Source: Kitasatospora herbaricolor (GTDB lineage Bacteria > Actinomycetota > Actinomycetes > Streptomycetales > Streptomycetaceae). From it: a stretch of DNA of 64,000 bases. The position numbers were made by a program, and so were the translations under genes. Below are positions 24,337 to 32,206 of the stretch, one piece after another (position 1 is the first letter of the stretch; every line of letters starts with the position of its first letter). Location: assembly GCF_030813695.1 (NCBI RefSeq), contig NZ_JAUSVA010000002.1:8703501-8767500 (forward strand), given 5' to 3'. The notes beneath the pieces were generated by a model that searched no databases, was not told the DNA's origin, and saw nothing but the letters and a program-made list of their open reading frames with translations.

Positions 24337-25800
24337 CTAGACCGCGGCCGCCGTGCGCTCCACGGAGGGGGCGCCGGGGCCGTCGTCCGGCCCGTCCGAG
24401 GCCGCGTCGGCCCGGACGGCGGGGATGACGGCCGCCACCGCGGCGGCGACCAGGGCCACCCCGAGCCCCACCAGCAGGCCGGTGCGGAAGCCGCTCTCGG
24501 AGGCGAAGGTGTGGCCGCCCGTGGTGGTGGTCAGCTGGGAGAGGACGGTACCGATGACGGCGGCGCCGACCGAGGTGCCGAGCGCGCGCATGAGCGTGTT
24601 GAAGCCGTTGGCCGCGGCGGTCTCGGCGGGCGGGATCGAGCTCATGATCAGGGCGGGCATCGCGCCGTAGGCGAGGCCCACGCCGCTGCTGGTGACCATG
24701 GTGACCACCATCAGGCCCCAGGCCGAGCCCATCAGCGCCTGCGACAACCCGTAGCCGGCGGCGATCACCAGGACGCCGCTGATCAGGGTGAACTTCGGGC
24801 CGCGGGCATTGGTGAGCTTCCCGCCGAAGGGGGAGACGATCATCATCATGATGCCGCCGGGCGCCATCCACAGGCCCGCCGCGAGCATCGACTGGCCCAG
24901 GCCGTAGCCGGTGGCCGCCGGGAACTGCAGCAGCTGGGGGACGATCAGCATGCTGGCGTACATGCCGAAGCCGACGAAGACCGACGCCAGGTTGGTGAAC
25001 AGCACCCGCGGACGGGCCGTGGTGCGCAGGTCGACCAGCGGGTCCTTGGTGCGGACCTCCCACACGCCCCAGCCGGCCAGCACGAGGACGGCGGCGGCGA
25101 ACAGGCCGATGGTGGTCGCGGAGGCCCAGCCCCAGTCGGCGCCCTTGGAGACCGCGAGGAGCAGGCTGACCAGGCCGACGCCGAGGCCGATCGCGCCGGG
25201 CAGGTCGAACCGCTGGCCCTTGGCGGTGGCCGGGACCTCGGGGACCAGGAACCAGATCAGCGCGGACACCACCAGGGCCAGGACGGCCGCGCCCCAGAAG
25301 AGCACCCGCCAGTTCGCGTACTGGGCGACGGCCGCGGCGATCGGCAGGCCGAGGCCGCCGCCGATCCCCATCGAGGCGCTGACCAGCGCGATCGAGGAGC
25401 TGAGCTTCTCCGCCGGGACGACGTCCCGGAGCAGGGCGATGCCGAGCGGCACCATGCCCATGCCGACGCCCTGGAGCCCGCGTCCGACGATCATCGGGAC
25501 GACGGAGGAGGCGAGCGCGCAGACCACCGAGCCGGCCACCAGCGGCACCGAGCAGACCAGCAGCATCCGGCGCTTGCCCAGCATGTCGCCGAGGCGCCCG
25601 GAGACCGGGACGCAGACCGCCGAGACGAGCAGGGTGACGGTGATCACCCAGGCCGCGTCGGAGGGCGCGGTGTGCAGGAGCTGCGGCAGCTCCGCGATGA
25701 GCGGGGTGACCAGGGTCTGCATGATCGCGGCGACGGTGCCGGCGAAGGCCAGGGTGGCGACGACGCCGCCTGATGATGCTGCTCGTTGAGGGGCGGCCAT
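24337..25800 (-). CDS. MFS multidrug efflux transporter (DHA2, 14-TM type)
   Basis: A 487-aa major facilitator with about 14 hydrophobic helices, typical of the EmrB/QacA (DHA2) drug:proton antiporters. SDAAWVITVTLLVSAVCVPV is helix 2, GRLGDMLGKRRMLL is the conserved cytoplasmic loop 2-3 motif A, and GRGLQGVGMGMVPLGIALL belongs to helix 4. Motif C-like glycines are in MGIGGGLGLPIAAAV. The ATG at 25800 follows a GGAG-type site and was preferred over upstream Met codons that overlap the operator. It is divergent from a MarR gene, the usual arrangement for a repressor-controlled efflux pump. The 252 bp downstream hold nothing recognised. Confidence 0.93.
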   Translation of the reverse strand: MAAPQRAASSGGVVATLAFAGTVAAIMQTLVTPLIAELPQLLHTAPSDAAWVITVTLLVSAVCVPVSGRLGDMLGKRRMLLVCSVPLVAGSVVCALASSVVPMIVGRGLQGVGMGMVPLGIALLRDVVPAEKLSSSIALVSASMGIGGGLGLPIAAAVAQYANWRVLFWGAAVLALVVSALIWFLVPEVPATAKGQRFDLPGAIGLGVGLVSLLLAVSKGADWGWASATTIGLFAAAVLVLAGWGVWEVRTKDPLVDLRTTARPRVLFTNLASVFVGFGMYASMLIVPQLLQFPAATGYGLGQSMLAAGLWMAPGGIMMMIVSPFGGKLTNARGPKFTLISGVLVIAAGYGLSQALMGSAWGLMVVTMVTSSGVGLAYGAMPALIMSSIPPAETAAANGFNTLMRALGTSVGAAVIGTVLSQLTTTTGGHTFASESGFRTGLLVGLGVALVAAAVAAVIPAVRADAASDGPDDGPGAPSVERTAAAV

Positions 25801-25841
25801 GGGAGGCACTCCTGACTGTCGGTCGAAGGCAGAGGAGTGCA

Positions 25842-25890
25842 GCATACATGCGACGTGCATCATGCATATGGCGTGCCTGATGCATAATGG
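25842..25890. promoter_or_regulatory. MarR operator region between efflux pump and marR
   Basis: An AT-richer stretch packed with ATGCAT-type palindromes: GCATACATGC, TGCAT-C-ATGCA (25856-25866) and TGATGCATAA. It lies in the 160-bp divergent promoter of the MFS and MarR genes and probably binds the MarR dimer at more than one site. Confidence 0.65.
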
Positions 25891-25960
25891 CGGAGGGGGC
25901 GGCGGACGCGAGCGGATCGGGGCGGTGCGCGCCGCTCACCGGCGAGGAGGCGGCAGGATC

Positions 25961-26416
25961 ATGGTCAGACCCACCCATGAGGTCGAGTACGAGCAGATGC
26001 TCCTGAGCCGCCACGGCCTGCCCGGGCAGGGCGGCGGTCGTCGCCGCGACGGCCTGCTGGAGCGCAGCGCCTACATCCTGCTGAGTCGGATCCGGGTGCA
26101 GGGGCCGATGTCGATCGGCGAACTGAGCGAGGCCTTCGACCTCGACGTCTCCACCCTCAACCGCCAGACCACCGCCGCCCGGCGGGCCGGTCTGGTGGAG
26201 CGCATCCCCGATCCGGCGGGCGGTATGGCCCGGAAGTTCCGGATCACCGAGGAAGGCGTCCGGATGCTCGACGAGGAGCGGGCCTGGACGATCCGGGCGC
26301 TGGACCGGGTGATGGCCGACTGGACGGACGAGGACATCGCCGTCTTCGCCGCCTGCCTCAGGCGCTTCAACGCGGGCATCGAACGGCTGGGCGGCCGCCC
26401 CTGGCCGCGCCCCTGA
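25961..26416 (+). CDS. MarR-family transcriptional regulator
   Basis: A 151-aa MarR protein. After a dimerisation helix (LERSAYILLSRIRVQGPMSI), the winged helix-turn-helix reads GELSEAFDLDVSTLNRQTTA and AARRAGLVERIPDPAGGMAR, with the wing KFRITEEGVRML. The C-terminal helices close the dimer. The ATG at 25961 follows GGCGAGGAGG. Its divergent partner is a DHA2 efflux pump, with palindromes between them, so it most likely represses the pump and itself and is released by the exported drug or a related phenolic. Confidence 0.92.
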   Translation: MVRPTHEVEYEQMLLSRHGLPGQGGGRRRDGLLERSAYILLSRIRVQGPMSIGELSEAFDLDVSTLNRQTTAARRAGLVERIPDPAGGMARKFRITEEGVRMLDEERAWTIRALDRVMADWTDEDIAVFAACLRRFNAGIERLGGRPWPRP

Positions 26417-26525
26417 AGCGGCCCCCGCCGACCTGCGCGCGGGCACCGCGCCCCGACGGGCCCGGAGGGTGCCGGCCGGGTCGCGGGTGGGCGGAGGCCG
26501 TCGCCGGGCCTGGCATGATCGATGC

Positions 26526-27239
26526 ATGGTCGAACGAGTCATCGCAGCCTGTGACGGAGCTGCCAAGGGGAACCCCGGTCCAGCGGCATGGGCCTACGTG
26601 GTCGCCGACAGCGCCGGGGCCCCCACCCGCTGGGAGGCCGGCCCGCTGGGGCACAGCACCAACAACATCGGTGAGCTGACCGCGCTGGAGCGGCTGCTTG
26701 CCGCGACGGATCCCGCGGTGCCGCTGGAGGTCCGGCTGGACAGCACGTACACCCGGGACGCGGCGACCAAGTGGCTGGTGGCCTGGAAGCGCAACGGCTG
26801 GAAGACCGCCGCGGGCAAGCCGGTGGCCAACCGCGAGCTGATCCAGCGCATCGACGCGCTGCTGGAGGGCCGCGAGGTCACCTTCGTGTACGTCCCCGCG
26901 CACCAGGTGGACGGGGACCCGCTGAACGCGGTCGCCGACAAGGCGGCCAGCGACGCCGCCCGTACCCAGGAGGCAGCCGCCGGCACCGCTGCCGACCTGC
27001 CCGTGCCGGACCCGGTGTCCGCCTCGGCCTCGCGCAGCAGCCGCCCGGCGGCCGCGTCCGGCGCCGCGCGCAAGACCTCCGCCGGCGCGGCGCGGGGAGC
27101 CTCCTCCGGCGGCGGGCGGACGCTGTCCGCGCGGTTCGCCGGCACCTGCCCGTGCTCCCGTCCGTACGCCAAGGGCGACAAGATCACCAAGGTCGGCGGC
27201 AGCTGGGGTCACCCGCAGTGCGCGGGGGCGGCGGTCTGA
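26526..27239 (+). CDS. rnhA: RNase HI with C-terminal Cys/His extension
   Basis: A 237-aa protein. Residues 1-150 are a ribonuclease HI fold that cleaves RNA in RNA:DNA hybrids. The acidic residues are in VIAACDGAAKGNPGPAA (about D9), NNIGELTALERLL (about E48), VRLDSTYTRDA (about D70) and AHQVDGDPLNAVADKAAS (about D140). An Ala/Ser/Arg-rich linker of some 50 residues leads to a short tail, GTCPCSRPYAKGDKITKVGG, ending GHPQC. Its Cys residues (CPC...C) and His could bind a metal. Start ATG 26526 was chosen by homology. It is monocistronic. The tail may be a nucleic-acid-binding knuckle; that is inference. Confidence 0.88.
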   Translation: MVERVIAACDGAAKGNPGPAAWAYVVADSAGAPTRWEAGPLGHSTNNIGELTALERLLAATDPAVPLEVRLDSTYTRDAATKWLVAWKRNGWKTAAGKPVANRELIQRIDALLEGREVTFVYVPAHQVDGDPLNAVADKAASDAARTQEAAAGTAADLPVPDPVSASASRSSRPAAASGAARKTSAGAARGASSGGGRTLSARFAGTCPCSRPYAKGDKITKVGGSWGHPQCAGAAV

Positions 27240-27516
27240 GCCGGTAGCCGCCGGCAGTCGTCGGCAGCGGCCCGGCGCCGGCCGTCGGCGGCGGTGCGGC
27301 CGGGACGGGAGTGCCCCCTGATGCGGGCTCCTGCCCCGGCCGCCGCCCGTTCCCGACGGGTCATCAGGTCATTTGTCCCGGACTATTGACTCGGATTACA
27401 ACAGTCGGGATTCTCGTCACATCGTGGACGCGGGACATGACAGGCGCCCGGGCGGCCGTGCCGGAGCCCGGGCGGTCTGCCGCCTCGACCGCGTCGTCCG
27501 CCGACGGGAGACGTGA

Positions 27517-29586
27517 GTGGTGACCATGGCCCGACCCTCGCACAGCAGGCACAGGCTCATCGCGGTGCTGTCCTTACTGCTCGCCCTGGTGGCGATGGCG
27601 CTCGCACCCGCGCCCCGCGCCTCCGCCGAAACCGGCTGGTGGACCCCGTCCGCCCGGCCGGCCCCCGACTCCGGGATCAACGTCACGGGGGAGCCCTTCA
27701 AGGGCACGGACGCCCAGGGGCACGTCCGCGGCTTCGTCGACGCGCACGACCACCTGATGGCCGACGAGGGCTTCGGCGGCCGGCTGATCTGCGGCAAGCC
27801 GTTCTCCGAACTCGGCGTCGCCGACGCGCTCAAGGACTGTCCCGAGCACTACCCGGACGGCACGCTGGCGATCTTCGACTTCATCACCAAGGGCGGGGAC
27901 GGCAAGCACGACCCGGTGGGTTGGCCGACCTTCCAGGACTGGCCCGCCCACGACTCGCTCACCCACCAGCAGAACTACTACGCCTGGGTCGAGCGGGCCT
28001 GGCGCGGCGGTGAGCGGGTGCTCGTCAACGACCTCGTCACCAACGGCGTGATCTGCTCGGTCTACTTCTTCAAGGACCGCGGCTGCGACGAGATGACCGC
28101 GATCCGCCTGGAGGCGCAGAAGACCTACGACATGCAGGCCTACATCGACAGGATGTACGGCGGCCCCGGCAAGGGCTGGTTCCGGATCGTCACCGACTCC
28201 GGGCAGGCCCGCGAGGTGATCCGGCAGGGCAAGCTGGCGGTGGTGCTGGGCGTGGAGACCTCCGAGCCGTTCGGCTGCAAGCAGATCCTGGACGTGGCGC
28301 AGTGCAGCAAGGCCGACATCGACCGCGGCCTGGACGAGCTGTACGGGCTGGGCGTGCGCAGCATGTTCCTCTGCCACAAGTTCGACAACGCCCTGTGCGG
28401 GGTCCGGTTCGACGAGGGCGCGCTCGGGACCGCGATCAACGTGGGCCAGTTCCTCTCCACCGGGACGTTCTGGCAGACCGAGGCCTGCGCCGGCCCGCAG
28501 CACGACAACCCGATCGGCCTGGCGGCGGCGCCCGCGGCCGAGCAGCAGCTCCCGCAGGGCGTGGCCGTGCCCGCGTACGCCGGCGGCGCGCAGTGCAACA
28601 CCCGGGGCCTCACCGACCTGGGCGAGTACGCCGTGCGCGGCATGATGCAGCGCAAGATGATGCTGGAGGTCGACCACATGAGCGTCAAGGCCGCCGGGCG
28701 GGCCTTCGACATCCTGGAGTCCGCCTCGTACCCCGGTGTCCTGTCCTCGCACAGCTGGATGGACAGCGCCTGGACCGAGCGGCTCTACAAGCTCGGCGGG
28801 TTCGCCGCCCAGTACATGAGCGGGGCGGAGGCGTTCAGCGCCGAGGCCCGGCGCACCGACGCGCTGCGCGACAAGTACCAGGTCGGGTACGGCTACGGCA
28901 CCGACATGAACGGCGTCGGCGGCTGGCCCGGGCCCCGCGGCGCGGACACCCCCAACCCGGTGAAGTACCCCTTCCGCAGCACCGACGGCGGCTCGCTGAT
29001 CGACCGGCAGACCGCCGGGCAGCGCACCTGGGACCTCAACACCGACGGCGCCGCGCACTACGGCCTGGTCCCGGACTGGATCGAGGACATCCGGCTGGTC
29101 GGCGGCCAGGACGTGGTGGACGACCTGTTCCGCGGCGCCGAGTCCTACCTCCACACCTGGGGGGCCTCCGAGAACCACCGGGCCGGCGTCAACCTCGCGG
29201 CCGGCGCGTCCGCCTCGGCGTCCACCACGGAGTGGTGGAACCCGTTCGTGAGCTTCGCGCCGGGCAGGGCCGTGGACGGCGACCCGGGCACCCGCTGGGC
29301 GAGCGAGTGGAGCGACGACCAGTGGCTCCGGATCGACCTCGGGTCCTCGCAGCTGGTCCGGCGGGTCACCCTCGACTGGGAGCGCGCGTACGGCAGGGCG
29401 TACCGGGTCGAGCTCTCCGCCGACGGGGTGAACTGGACGACCGCCTGGTCCACCGACGCGGGTGACGGCGGACTGGACACCGTCCGGTTCGCCGGGGCGC
29501 CGGCCCACTATGTGCGTGTCCACGGGCTGCAACGCGGTACCCAATGGGGGTACTCGCTGCGCGAGGTGGGCATCTACAGCACCTGA
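27517..29586 (+). CDS. Secreted M19 dipeptidase-like hydrolase with C-terminal discoidin (F5/8C, CBM32) domain
   Basis: A 689-aa exported protein. A Sec signal (LIAVLSLLLALVAMALAPAP) is followed by a metal-dependent hydrolase domain with GFVDAHDHLM (HxH metal motif) early. MMLEVDHMSVKAAGRAFDIL and PGVLSSHSW come later, the latter like the SHVS...IFSHS pattern of M19 membrane dipeptidases. Residues about 555-689 form an F5/8 type C (CBM32-like) domain: VDGDPGTRWASEWSDDQWLR, then IDLGSSQLVRRVTLDWE. The enzyme probably binds a surface or exported glycan and cleaves an unknown amide or ester. Start GTG 27517 or 27520 (GGGAG upstream); ATG 27526 is also possible. The 277-bp upstream gap has a promoter-like AT-rich stretch (27375-27425). 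Confidence 0.8.
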   Translation: MVTMARPSHSRHRLIAVLSLLLALVAMALAPAPRASAETGWWTPSARPAPDSGINVTGEPFKGTDAQGHVRGFVDAHDHLMADEGFGGRLICGKPFSELGVADALKDCPEHYPDGTLAIFDFITKGGDGKHDPVGWPTFQDWPAHDSLTHQQNYYAWVERAWRGGERVLVNDLVTNGVICSVYFFKDRGCDEMTAIRLEAQKTYDMQAYIDRMYGGPGKGWFRIVTDSGQAREVIRQGKLAVVLGVETSEPFGCKQILDVAQCSKADIDRGLDELYGLGVRSMFLCHKFDNALCGVRFDEGALGTAINVGQFLSTGTFWQTEACAGPQHDNPIGLAAAPAAEQQLPQGVAVPAYAGGAQCNTRGLTDLGEYAVRGMMQRKMMLEVDHMSVKAAGRAFDILESASYPGVLSSHSWMDSAWTERLYKLGGFAAQYMSGAEAFSAEARRTDALRDKYQVGYGYGTDMNGVGGWPGPRGADTPNPVKYPFRSTDGGSLIDRQTAGQRTWDLNTDGAAHYGLVPDWIEDIRLVGGQDVVDDLFRGAESYLHTWGASENHRAGVNLAAGASASASTTEWWNPFVSFAPGRAVDGDPGTRWASEWSDDQWLRIDLGSSQLVRRVTLDWERAYGRAYRVELSADGVNWTTAWSTDAGDGGLDTVRFAGAPAHYVRVHGLQRGTQWGYSLREVGIYST

Positions 29587-29613
29587 CGGTGCCGGCTCCG
29601 ACCCCGGCCGGGT

Positions 29614-29640
29614 CGGGCGGCCCGGTTCGCCGGCCGCCCG
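29614..29640 (+). terminator. Hairpin after the secreted hydrolase
   Basis: Perfect 9-bp stem (CGGGCGGCC with GGCCGCCCG) and a 9-nt loop, 28 bp past the stop codon. Confidence 0.65.
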
Positions 29641-29716
29641 CCCCGGCCGTCCCACTGCTCCCGCCGACCGCGGGGGAGCGGTACGGGCACCGCACCGACC
29701 GGAAGGAAGGGAGCCC

Positions 29717-30340
29717 ATGGCACGGATGCCGTCGGCCGAGCGGCGCAGACAGCTCACCGAGGCCGCGATTCGCGCGATGACCCGTGACGGTGTCGCCCGG
29801 ACCACGACCCGCTCCATCGCCGCCGAGGCGGGCGTCTCGCTGAGCGTCTTCCACTACTGCTTCGACTCCAAGCAGGCCCTGCTGGAGTCCGTCATCGCCA
29901 CGCTCACCGAGCACTACGTCGGCGTGGTCAAGGAGGCGATCCGGCCCAGGGAGACCCTCCGGGAGACCGTCCGGGCCGGCTTCCAGGCGTACTGGGACCA
30001 CGTGGCCGCCAACCCGGGCGAGCACATGCTCACCTACGAGCTCACCCAGTACGCCCTGCGCCAGCCGGGGTTCGAGCCGCTGGCCAGGCGGCAGTACGAG
30101 CGGTACTCCGCCACCTACGCCGAACTCCTCGAACAGCTCCGCCGCGCGATGGGCTTCGAACTGCGCGTCCCCGTCCCGGTGCTGGCCCGCCACCTGGCCG
30201 CCATGACGGACGGGCTGACCCTGAACTTCCTGGTCCTCGGCGACCAGACGGCCGCGGCGGAGATCCTCGACATGATCACCGACCATGTGACCGGACTCGT
30301 CCTCGACGAGCGGCCGGGCGAGGGCGCCCCGCCGCCCTGA
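29717..30340 (+). CDS. TetR-family transcriptional regulator
   Basis: A 207-aa TetR protein. RRRQLTEAAIRAMTRDGVAR and TTTRSIAAEAGVSLSVFHYC, then FDSKQALLESVI, form the DNA-binding domain (residues 8-57). The rest is helical (YELTQYALRQPGFEPLARRQ) and resembles BetI-type C-domains. GGAAGGAAGGGAG precedes ATG 29717. The next gene (receiver-TrxR) begins 186 bp downstream on the same strand; the TetR target is unclear. The intervening region holds only GC-rich sequence. Confidence 0.92.
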   Translation: MARMPSAERRRQLTEAAIRAMTRDGVARTTTRSIAAEAGVSLSVFHYCFDSKQALLESVIATLTEHYVGVVKEAIRPRETLRETVRAGFQAYWDHVAANPGEHMLTYELTQYALRQPGFEPLARRQYERYSATYAELLEQLRRAMGFELRVPVPVLARHLAAMTDGLTLNFLVLGDQTAAAEILDMITDHVTGLVLDERPGEGAPPP

Positions 30341-30525
30341 CGGTGCCGGGCCCGACCCGGGCCGGCGCCCGACCGCGCTCCGCCCGGCCCGGACCGCCCC
30401 GCCGATGCCCCGCCCGGGAGGCGGTACCGGGCCCCGCGGGCAGAGAATCGGTGGTGAGCGAGAGGTGGAGCGCAGTCCGGGGCACCGCCGACGTGAGCGG
30501 CGGCCGGCACAGGCAGGGGACAGCG

Positions 30526-32202
30526 ATGGCGGAGAGCGGCGAGGCGCCGAGAACGGTGATCCTCACCGTCGACGACGACCCCGGGGTGTCCCGGGCCGTC
30601 GCCCGGGACCTGCGCCGCCGCTACGGGGGCTCGCACCGGGTGGTCCGGGCCGAGACGGCGAGCGCCGCCCTGGAGGCGCTGCAGGAGATGAAACTCCGCG
30701 GCGACCTGGTCGCGGTGATCGTCGCCGACTACCGGATGCCCCAGATGAACGGCATCGAGTTCCTGGAACGCGCGATGGACGTCTTCCCCGGGGCCCGCCG
30801 GGTGCTGCTCACGGCCTACGCCGACACCGGCGCCGCGATCGACGCGATCAACCTGGTGGACCTCGACCACTACCTGCTCAAGCCGTGGGACCCGCCGGAG
30901 GAGAAGCTCTACCCGGTGGTCGACGACCTGCTGGACAGCTGGCTGGCCTCCGACCACCGCCCGGTGCCGGAGACCAAGGTCGTCGGGCACCGGTGGTCCG
31001 CCCACTCCTCCGAGGTCCGCGAGTTCCTCGCCCGCAACCAGGTGCCCTACCGCTGGTACCCGTCCGACGAGCCCGAGGGGCAGCGCCTGCTGGCCGCCGC
31101 CGGCGAGGACGGGCTGCGGCTGCCCCTGGTGATCACCCCGGACGGCCGGGTGCTGGTCGAACCGGACGCCCGGGAGCTGGCCGGGCGGGTGGGGCTGGCC
31201 ACCGCGCCGTCCGCGGACTTCTACGACCTGATCGTGGTCGGCGGCGGCCCCGCGGGTCTCGGCGCGGCCGTCTACGGCGCCTCCGAGGGCCTGCGGACCG
31301 TGCTGGTCGAACGCACCGCGACCGGCGGCCAGGCCGGCCAGAGCTCCCGGATCGAGAACTACCTGGGCTTCCCCGACGGTGTCTCCGGCGCGCAGCTGAC
31401 CGACCGGGCCAGGCGGCAGGCCGCCCGGTTCGGCGCCGAGATGCTGACCGCCCGCGAGGTGGTCGGCCTGGAGGTGAACGGCCCGTCCCGGACGGTGCGC
31501 TTCGCCGACGGCTCGGCGATCGCCGCGCACACGGTGATCCTGGCGACCGGCGTCACCTACCGTCAGCTGGACGCGCCGGGCGTCGCCGGCCTGACCGGGC
31601 GCGGCGTCTTCTACGGCGCGGCGCTGACCGAGGCGGCGGGGTGCGCCGGCAAGGACGTCTACATCGTCGGTGGCGCGAACTCGGCCGGCCAGGCCGCCGT
31701 GTACCTCGCCAAGGGCGCCCGGTCGGTGACCGTCCTGGTCCGCGCCGACGACCTGACCCGGTCGATGTCCCACTACCTCGTCCAGCAGATCGCCGAGCTG
31801 CCGTCCGTCACCGTCCGCGCCCGCACCGAGGTGGCGCGGGCGCAGGGGAGCGACCACCTGGAGCGGCTCACCCTGCGGGACACCGCCACCGGCGCCACCG
31901 ATGAGGTGGACGCCCAGTGGCTGTTCGTCTTCATCGGCGCCGCGCCCCTGACCGGCTGGCTGGAGGGCGTGGTGGTCCGCGACGAGCGCGGCTTCGTGGT
32001 CGCCGGGCCCGACCTGGCGCCGGGCGGCGAACCACCGAAGGGCTGGCCGCTGGACCGCGTCCCCTACCACCTGGAGACCAGCGTGCCCGGCGTGTTCGTG
32101 GCCGGCGACGCGCGGTCCGAGTCCGCCAAGCGGGTCGCCTCGGCGGTCGGCGAGGGCGCGATGGCCGTCATGCTGGTGCACCGCTACCTGGAGAGGCTGT
32201 GA
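30526..32202 (+). CDS. Response-regulator receiver fused to thioredoxin-reductase-like flavoprotein
   Basis: A 558-aa three-part protein. Residues 8-130 are a CheY-like receiver with acidic pair D16/D17, phosphoacceptor D68 (VIVADYRMP), T96 (LLTAYAD) and K119 (LLKPWD). Residues 150-225 resemble a glutaredoxin-like fold without its Cys pair (RWSAHSSEVREFL). From 233 a TrxR-like FAD/NAD(P)H module follows: DLIVVGGGPAGLGAAVYGA, TGGQAGQSSRIENYLGFPDG, VYIVGGANSAGQAA and GVFVAGDARSES. The CxxC redox centre of true thioredoxin reductase is absent. The flavoprotein may thus be a phosphorylation-gated oxidoreductase. A histidine kinase follows 4 bp downstream as its obvious partner. Confidence 0.88.
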   Translation: MAESGEAPRTVILTVDDDPGVSRAVARDLRRRYGGSHRVVRAETASAALEALQEMKLRGDLVAVIVADYRMPQMNGIEFLERAMDVFPGARRVLLTAYADTGAAIDAINLVDLDHYLLKPWDPPEEKLYPVVDDLLDSWLASDHRPVPETKVVGHRWSAHSSEVREFLARNQVPYRWYPSDEPEGQRLLAAAGEDGLRLPLVITPDGRVLVEPDARELAGRVGLATAPSADFYDLIVVGGGPAGLGAAVYGASEGLRTVLVERTATGGQAGQSSRIENYLGFPDGVSGAQLTDRARRQAARFGAEMLTAREVVGLEVNGPSRTVRFADGSAIAAHTVILATGVTYRQLDAPGVAGLTGRGVFYGAALTEAAGCAGKDVYIVGGANSAGQAAVYLAKGARSVTVLVRADDLTRSMSHYLVQQIAELPSVTVRARTEVARAQGSDHLERLTLRDTATGATDEVDAQWLFVFIGAAPLTGWLEGVVVRDERGFVVAGPDLAPGGEPPKGWPLDRVPYHLETSVPGVFVAGDARSESAKRVASAVGEGAMAVMLVHRYLERL

Positions 32203-32206
32203 GGGC

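Noticed and set aside
30526..32202. Calling the flavoprotein a thioredoxin reductase
   Set aside because: The CxxC redox centre expected between the FAD and NADPH domains is missing, so only 'TrxR-like' is justified.
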